Source of the DNA: a bacterium
GTDB lineage: Bacteria; Armatimonadota; HRBIN16
Reading direction: 5' to 3'
DNA: 11,346 bases
Assembly (NCBI GenBank): GCA_025057335.1
Contig: JANWXG010000062.1
Location: 1-11,346 of the forward strand
Position 1 is the first letter of the stretch, and each line of letters begins with the position of its first letter. Below the pieces are notes generated by a model. That model saw nothing but the letters and a program-made list of their open reading frames with translations, did not search any database and was not told where the DNA came from. The position numbers were made by a program, and so were the translations under genes. Shown piece by piece: positions 7,219 to 11,346 of the stretch.

Positions 7219-7283
7219 CCATCTCTTGCTCATAACCCGTTTATAAGCACCGCCTCTTATCGCCAGGCGTGCCCACATCCCCT

Positions 7284-7562
7284 TCATGTCAGAGCACCGC
7301 CGACTAGCCCGAAGAGGACGAAGTTGGCGTTGAGCACCGTCAGAATATCGCTCATCCAGTTCAGAAATGGCAACGAGTATCCCTCCTGCTTCTTCTCCGA
7401 GGGTATCGCAGAAGCCCTAAAAGCGCCATCAGAATCCTGAGGACGTGTGGAAGGTCTGCTAGCGGAATAGGTAAGGCTGTCGGTTGGAGGGGAGCGCAGA
7501 ACGTAGGGAAAGCCGTTGGCTGTCGCGAAAAGGGAGAGGAGACACTCGCTACTGCCGTGTGT
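7284..7562 (-). pseudogene. Possible 3' remnant of a membrane-protein gene
   Basis: The - strand frame is open from the stop at 7563-7565 down to the TGA at 7284-7286, about 92 codons, without ATG or GTG except one internal Met 24 codons before the end. Its last 40 codons read like real protein: a charged IPSEKKQEGYSLPF segment, then LNWMSDILTVLNANFVLFGL and VGGALT, an amphipathic lead into a single hydrophobic helix. The upstream part (rich in Ser, Pro, Arg and Thr) looks less protein-like. It may be the C-terminus of a decayed gene or a chance open frame. I recognise no family. Confidence 0.25.
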
Positions 7563-7591
7563 TCACCGTAGTAGGCTGTGAGGTGGAGAAA

Positions 7592-7611
7592 ACCTGTCTA
7601 CGCAGGTGTGT
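7592..7611. repeat. Inverted repeat ACCTG-N6-CAGGT followed by GTGT, copy B
   Basis: ACCTG (7592-7596), a six-base spacer and CAGGT (7603-7607), then GTGT, mirror copy A at 4549-4568. In this copy the dyad is nested in an outer stem GGAGAA (7585-7590) / TTCTCC (7617-7622), and CTGTGAGG (7576-7583) precedes it, as CTGTGAAG precedes copy A. The nested pairing suggests RNA or cruciform structure. Confidence 0.5.
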
Positions 7612-7744
7612 CACCCTTCTCCCCTTGGGCTCGACGCACTGGCGTTTTGAGCGAGGTAAACTAGGTGGCTCGGCGGGAGCCTTGACCTCCGGAGGTACCC
7701 GATGTGCTTTCGGAGCAACGCACGTCGGTGTGCCTCCGCCCTGA

Positions 7745-7796
7745 TGTCAACTTGAGCGTCAGCGAAGGGTCTCAGAGATGCTTTGCCCACGCTCAG
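7745..7796 (+). repeat. Palindromic intergenic repeat of the TGTCATTCTGAGCG type, copy 1
   Basis: TGTCAACTTGAGCG, then CAGCGAAGGGTCTC, then AGAGATGCTTTGCCCACGCT and CAG form two partly complementary arms. Elements of the form TCATTCTGAGCG...GAAGAATCTC...GAGATGCTTCGC...CGCTCAG are familiar high-copy intergenic palindromes in several bacterial phyla. This copy carries several substitutions, so it is old. Confidence 0.6.
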
Positions 7797-7808
7797 TAGA
7801 ACGTCTGG

Positions 7809-7858
7809 TGTCATTCTGAGCGAAGAATCCAGTTTATCGTGAAGCGGAGATGCTTCGC
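7809..7858 (+). repeat. Palindromic intergenic repeat of the TGTCATTCTGAGCG type, copy 2
   Basis: TGTCATTCTGAGCGAAGAAT, beginning at 7809, is close to the common form of the element, and GAGATGCTTCGC at 7847-7858 gives the second arm. It lies in tandem with copy 1 in the same orientation, 12 bp behind it. It is followed directly by the CCTAC...TCAGCAGG block. Confidence 0.65.
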
Positions 7859-7915
7859 CTACGAATCAGCAGGACAGAGGAACGGTTCGACGGGAGCATT
7901 GCTCCCGCAGGGACG
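7859..7915 (+). repeat. Dispersed-repeat block with perfect hairpin, copy B
   Basis: TCAGCAGGACAGAGG (7866-7880) and ACGGTTCG (7882-7889) match the block at 4651-4678. They are followed by the perfect hairpin CGGGAGC-ATT-GCTCCCG (7891-7907), a 7-bp stem with a three-base loop. The hairpin lies 37 bp before the start of the membrane-protein gene, without a T-run, so it is more likely a repeat part than a terminator. Confidence 0.5.
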
Positions 7916-7944
7916 ACGAACGCCCATTCTCAGGAAGAGGTAAC

Positions 7945-9930
7945 ATGGCAACCACAGTCTGGCAGCGGACAAGAGTAGAAGCAGAGGCGCGTGAAGAGAT
8001 CGTTTCCACACAGCGCGGGGTGACCCCACGCGCGGTGTTGATTGGGATTGTGCTGGCTCCCGTCATCGCATGGTTCAACATCTCTATTGAAGCCATCCGC
8101 TATGCAGGGCAGCCCACGACCATCTCGCTGTTTCCGCACATCGTATTCGTGCTGCTGTGCCTGATTGGCGTGAACGCCGTCATCGGACGCATCGCGCCTC
8201 GCTGGCGTTTCTCCCCCGCCGAGCTGATGGTCGTGTACTTCTTCACGCTGATGACGGCGGTGATGGCGTCGCACGACCTGATTGAGGTCATCACGCCCAT
8301 CCTCACCTACCCGTTCAAGTACGCTAACCCCGCCAACCGCTGGGAGAGCGACGTCATCCCCTATCTTCCCAAATGGCTTTTCGTCAGCGACCCCGAGGCG
8401 GTAGACAAATACTACATCGGCAACGCCAACTTCTGGAACGAGCGCGACCTGCGCATCTGGACTCCGCCCCTGCTGATATGGACGGGCTTTTTCACGGTGC
8501 TGGCGTTCGGCATGTTCTGCCTGAACGTGCTGCTACGCAAACAGTGGACGGAGCGCGAGCGCCTCTCGTATCCGCTCGTGCAGTTGCCTCTGGAGCTGGT
8601 GCAGCCGCGCGTGCCCGTGTTCCAGAATCGACTCTTCTGGATTGCCTTCGCGGCGGCAGTGATACACGACATCTGGTTCGGCTTGAACCGCCTGTTCCCC
8701 AGCATCCCCGAGCCCTACACGCGCTGGCAGACGCTCAACCAGTACATCACTACGCCGCCGTGGAACGCTATCGGCTGGCTCCCGCTGGCGTTCTTCCCCT
8801 GGATTGTGGGCATCGGCGTGCTATTGCCGACTGACCTGCTCTTCTCCTGCTGGTTCTTTTTCTGGATATGGAAGCTGCAGCCAGTGGTCGCCGCCTACTA
8901 CGGCTGGAACCAGATACCGGGCTTCCCCTACGTGAACGAGCAGTCCTTCGGCGCGTACATGGGCATTGCCGTTTTCACAGTCTACACCGCGCGCAAGGCG
9001 CTGGCGCATGGGTTTTCCGCTATCTGGCGTGGCTCCGACGGCAGCGACGCGGGCGAGGCGCTGTCCTACCGCTGGGCGGCGCTAGGGTTCGTGGGCAGTC
9101 TGGTCGCCCTGTACCTGTTCTTCCTCTCCACAGGGATGACAGGCTGGGTGATTGCGCTCTCGTTGCTTATCTACCTCGCCATCTCGCTGGCGGTGACGCG
9201 CATGCGCGCCGAGCTCGGTCCGCCCGCGCACGACCTGCACGACTCGGGTCCTCAGCGCCTCATCCCCCTGCTGTTTGGCGTGGAGAACCTCAAGCGTCAA
9301 GATCTGGTGATGTTCGCGCCAATGCAGGGCTTCAACCGCGCCTACCGCGCCCATCCGATGCCTACGCACATCGAGGGACTGCGCGCCGCCGAGCGCACGC
9401 GCTCCTCCATGCGCGCTATGTTCTGGGTGCTGGTGTTCGCCGTGTTCTGGGGCACGCTGACAGGCTTCTTCGTGAACGTTCATCTGCACTACTACTGGGG
9501 CGCCGCATCCAAAGCGGACACGCCCTACGTGAGCACTATCTTCGGCAGGGAGCCGTATGACCGCATCACTTCTCTGCTGTCGGGCTCGGTCTCCTCGCTG
9601 CAGCAGCGCAACGTGGTATGGGCGATGATGGTGGGCTTTGGCTTCACAGCGGTGCTGAGCGTGCTGCGCATGAACATCGCCAACTTTCCGTTGCATCCCG
9701 TCGGCTACGCCATCTCCAGCAGCTGGAGCCTCAGCGTGCTGTGGTTCTCGCTGCTGGTGGCGTGGGTGTGCAAGGTCGCCATCATGAAGGTAGGGGGACT
9801 GCGCACTTACCAGCGCGCGCTGCCCTTCTTCCTGGGGCTGACGCTGGGCGAATGCACGATGGGCACGCTGTGGATGCTGGTGAGCATCTTCACGGGCACG
9901 AAGACCTTCATCGTATGGCCTTACGGATAG
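7945..9930 (+). CDS. Large polytopic membrane protein of unknown function (DUF6785/DUF6784-like)
   Basis: This 661-residue inner-membrane protein has roughly 12-14 hydrophobic segments, beginning near residues 29-50, 60-82 and 88-110. A hydrophilic stretch of about 65 residues (WESDVIPYLPKWLFVSDP... NFWNERDLRIWTPP) separates the third from the next segment. After the following helix comes the charged, conserved-looking LLRKQWTERERLSYPLVQLP (196-215). The C-terminal part has FAPMQGFNRAYRAHPMPTHI and later helices ending near residue 660. The pattern matches proteins I know as DUF6785 (N-terminal) plus DUF6784 (C-terminal), common in Armatimonadota and Planctomycetota. No function is established, and multi-pass topology suggests a transporter or permease, which is inference. 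The start is supported by AGGAAGAGG at 7932-7940. The next gene begins 8 bases after the stop, so the pair is probably co-transcribed. Confidence 0.75.
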   Translation: MATTVWQRTRVEAEAREEIVSTQRGVTPRAVLIGIVLAPVIAWFNISIEAIRYAGQPTTISLFPHIVFVLLCLIGVNAVIGRIAPRWRFSPAELMVVYFFTLMTAVMASHDLIEVITPILTYPFKYANPANRWESDVIPYLPKWLFVSDPEAVDKYYIGNANFWNERDLRIWTPPLLIWTGFFTVLAFGMFCLNVLLRKQWTERERLSYPLVQLPLELVQPRVPVFQNRLFWIAFAAAVIHDIWFGLNRLFPSIPEPYTRWQTLNQYITTPPWNAIGWLPLAFFPWIVGIGVLLPTDLLFSCWFFFWIWKLQPVVAAYYGWNQIPGFPYVNEQSFGAYMGIAVFTVYTARKALAHGFSAIWRGSDGSDAGEALSYRWAALGFVGSLVALYLFFLSTGMTGWVIALSLLIYLAISLAVTRMRAELGPPAHDLHDSGPQRLIPLLFGVENLKRQDLVMFAPMQGFNRAYRAHPMPTHIEGLRAAERTRSSMRAMFWVLVFAVFWGTLTGFFVNVHLHYYWGAASKADTPYVSTIFGREPYDRITSLLSGSVSSLQQRNVVWAMMVGFGFTAVLSVLRMNIANFPLHPVGYAISSSWSLSVLWFSLLVAWVCKVAIMKVGGLRTYQRALPFFLGLTLGECTMGTLWMLVSIFTGTKTFIVWPYG

Positions 9931-9937
9931 GGGGGAT

Positions 9938-11191
9938 ATGTCGATGTCTCGTGTCGGCGCGAACGAGAAGGTAGTGCTGGGCTTCATCGGCACGGGCAGT
10001 CGGGGGCAGCATCTGATGCGCGTGGCGATGGCGAACCCCGATGTGGAGATTGCTGCCGTGTGCGACGTGATGGAACAGCGCCTGGCGCAGGCGGTAAAGA
10101 TGACGGGCGATAGAGCAACCGCCTACCGAGACTTCCGCCGCCTGCTGGAGCGCAAAGACCTGGACGCGGTGTTCATCATCACGCCAGACCACTGGCATTG
10201 CATCATGACCATCCTGGCGTGCGAGGCGGGCAAGGACGTGTATGTGGAGAAGCCGTTGGGACACAACATCGCGGAGGGGCGCGCAGCGGTGAACGCCGCC
10301 AAGCGGTTCGGGCGCATCGTGCAGCACGGCACTCAGCAGCTGAGCGGTCGCCACTACGCCGAGGCGCGCGAACTCATCCGCTCGGGCGCGCTGGGCAGAA
10401 TCACTCATGTCCGTTGCTGGAACCTGTGGAACGAGACGCCCAACGGGATTGGCAATCCGCCCGACTCCGAGCCGCCGCCCGATATCGACTACGACCTGTG
10501 GCTGGGACCTGCCCCCAAGCGTCCGTTCAACCTGAACCGATGCTACGCGCCCGGCTACTGGTACCAGTGGGACTACTCAGGGGGACACATGCTGGCGTGG
10601 GCGATACACCACATCGATGTTGTACATTGGGTGCTGGGGCGCACCGCGCCCAAGATGGTAGTCTCGGTGGGGGGCAAGTACGCCCTGCGAGATAACCGCA
10701 CCACTCCTGACACGCAGGACGCCCTGCTGGACTACGGCGACCTGCTGGTGCACATCTCCGTACATCATGCCAACGCGCGCCCCATCGAGGGCAGCTGGTA
10801 CGGCATCGCCTTCTACGGCACGAACGGCACACTGCGCTTACTGCGCGAGGGCTTCGAGGTCTACCCGGAGGGCGACCGTACTCGCCCCCTGCAACGCGAG
10901 GGCAGTCCGCTAGACGAGCCGCACGTGCGCAACTTCGTGGACTGCGTGAAAAGCCGCACGCAGCCCGTCGCCCCGATTGAGTGGGGACACTGGTCTACCA
11001 ACGCGGTACATCTGGCGAACATCGCCCTGCGCACCGGGCGAGCAGTGCGCTGGAACGCGCAACAGGAGAAGATAGTGGGCGACGAGGAGGCAAACCGCTA
11101 CCTGTGCCGTGTGTATCGCAAGCCGTGGGGGCAGCCCGTGTGGCGCTACCTGTCGCCCGCGCACAGGAAGTACTACAGGGAGACGGCGTAG
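9938..11191 (+). CDS. Gfo/Idh/MocA family NAD(P)-dependent oxidoreductase
   Basis: The 417-residue product has an N-terminal Rossmann fold with GFIGTGSRGQ (GxGxxG at residues 18-23), AAVCDV ending the second strand, DAVFIITPDHWH, and the family signature Glu104-Lys-Pro. The C-terminal substrate domain carries DYSGGHMLAWAIHHIDVVHW (212-231) with the candidate catalytic Asp227 and nearby His residues. Members oxidise or reduce sugars, inositols and related polyols with NAD(P). The WNLWNETPNGIGNPPDSEPP segment and DYDLWLGPAPKRPF are typical of the large Planctomycetota/Armatimonadota branch of the family. That branch usually carries a Tat signal, and none is seen here, so this copy should be cytoplasmic. 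The substrate cannot be predicted. A second ATG at 9944 has better spacing (8 bases) from the GGGGGG at 9930-9935 and may be the real start, shortening the protein by two residues. The gene follows the membrane protein closely, which suggests a shared operon and perhaps a shared substrate. Confidence 0.92.
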   Translation: MSMSRVGANEKVVLGFIGTGSRGQHLMRVAMANPDVEIAAVCDVMEQRLAQAVKMTGDRATAYRDFRRLLERKDLDAVFIITPDHWHCIMTILACEAGKDVYVEKPLGHNIAEGRAAVNAAKRFGRIVQHGTQQLSGRHYAEARELIRSGALGRITHVRCWNLWNETPNGIGNPPDSEPPPDIDYDLWLGPAPKRPFNLNRCYAPGYWYQWDYSGGHMLAWAIHHIDVVHWVLGRTAPKMVVSVGGKYALRDNRTTPDTQDALLDYGDLLVHISVHHANARPIEGSWYGIAFYGTNGTLRLLREGFEVYPEGDRTRPLQREGSPLDEPHVRNFVDCVKSRTQPVAPIEWGHWSTNAVHLANIALRTGRAVRWNAQQEKIVGDEEANRYLCRVYRKPWGQPVWRYLSPAHRKYYRETA

Positions 11192-11223
11192 CAATCATGA
11201 ACACAGCGTGTGTCCGTCCACAG

Positions 11224-11249
11224 TCCCGCCTGTGAATCCGTGTGCGGGA
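11224..11249 (+). terminator. Possible hairpin behind the oxidoreductase gene
   Basis: TCCCGC (11224-11229) and GCGGGA (11244-11249) can pair around a 14-base loop, 33 bp after the stop codon. No T-run follows, so it may simply be the leading edge of the tandem repeat array. Confidence 0.25.
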
Positions 11250-11250
11250 T

Positions 11251-11346
11251 GCAGGTGCCCTTTGGAGGGACGCGCTCTGTCGCGTCCATACGCAGGTTGC
11301 CCTTTGGAGGGACGTGCCCTGTCGCGTCCAGAGGCAGATTGCCCCT
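11251..11346 (+). repeat. Tandem 41-42 bp hairpin repeat, running off the right edge
   Basis: Units begin at 11251 (GCAGGTGCCCTTTGG), 11292 (GCAGGTTGCCCTTTGG) and 11334 (GCAGATTGCCCCT, cut by the edge). Unit 1 contains CCCT-TTGG-AGGG (11258-11269) and the perfect stem GGACGCG/CGCGTCC (11268-11287). Unit 2 keeps both hairpins, with one stem change that remains a G-T wobble. Loop and flank bases differ more than stem bases. The array lies outside coding sequence and its length is unknown. Confidence 0.75.

Larger units (their letters stand above)
7158..7944. other. Gene-poor gap with degenerate repeats and a possible gene remnant
   Basis: No intact gene is convincing in these 787 bp. The gap contains an open - strand stretch without a start whose end reads like a membrane protein tail (7284-7562). 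It also holds an ACCTG-N6-CAGGT dyad (7592-7611), a TTTG...GTAAAC...GGCT block (7646-7670), two good and one partial copy of a TGTCATTCTGAGCG-type repeat, and a perfect hairpin (7891-7907). The mixture looks like decayed repeat or mobile sequence. I see no confident promoter for the downstream membrane-protein gene; its ribosome-binding site AGGAAGAGG (7932-7940) is clear. Confidence 0.6.

Noticed and set aside
7468..7745. Possible RNase P RNA (AGGGAAAGCC, GGTAAAC and CGGAGCAA are present)
   Set aside because: The universally conserved 5' and 3' core segments are absent and the order and spacing do not fit.
9082..9993. A 303-codon open frame on the - strand inside the membrane-protein gene
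   Set aside because: Its composition (His, Gln, Arg, Ala) is typical of an antisense shadow, and the + strand frame codes for clear membrane segments.
11251..11346. CRISPR array at the right edge
   Set aside because: The whole 41-42 bp unit repeats, including what would be spacer; there are no unique spacers and no cas genes.
1..11346. tRNA genes, insertion sequences, integrase or attachment sites
   Set aside because: No cloverleaf with a TTCGA-type T-loop and acceptor pairing, no transposase or recombinase frame, and no terminal inverted repeats with target duplications were seen by eye.

Overview
The window reads as a chromosomal segment of a moderately GC-rich, free-living bacterium. Five intact protein genes, one gene cut by the left edge, and two gene-poor gaps rich in degenerate repeats can be supported. 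A RACo-type corrinoid activator next to a UroD-like methyltransferase, a stand-alone C-terminal half of CarB, a large unknown membrane protein of the DUF6785/DUF6784 type and a Gfo/Idh/MocA oxidoreductase together resemble poorly cultured lineages such as Armatimonadota or Planctomycetota-like bacteria. That placement is inference from gene content only.

Layout, left to right. (1) Positions 2-2661, + strand: the 3' part of a RACo-like ASKHA ATPase gene, then a UroD/MtaA-like methyltransferase gene overlapping it by 4 bp. Together they look like part of a corrinoid methyl-transfer operon whose remaining members lie left of the window. (2) Positions 2716-4407, - strand: a polytopic membrane protein resembling GT-C glycosyltransferases, convergent with the first pair. 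(3) Positions 4408-4925: an intergenic gap with repeat-like blocks and a clear sigma-70-type promoter. (4) Positions 4926-5465, +: a secreted YbjN-like protein. (5) Positions 5565-7157, +: the C-terminal half of carbamoyl-phosphate synthase large subunit as a separate gene with its own near-consensus promoter, whose -35 box lies at a terminator-like hairpin. (6) Positions 7158-7944: a gap with a possible gene remnant on the - strand, degenerate copies of a TCATTCTGAGCG-type repeat, and the same blocks, in the same order, as in gap 3. (7) Positions 7945-11191, +: a two-gene unit of a large membrane protein and a Gfo/Idh/MocA dehydrogenase. (8) From 11251 to the right edge: a 41-42 bp tandem repeat with conserved hairpins.

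Functionally, the first pair points to corrinoid-dependent methyl metabolism, CarB-C to pyrimidine/arginine synthesis, and the last pair plausibly to uptake and oxidation of a sugar-like compound (inference). I did not find a clear new defence, mobile or biosynthetic system. The least explained signals are the collinear blocks shared by the two gaps, the promoter/hairpin overlap before carB-C, and the tandem hairpin repeat at the right edge.
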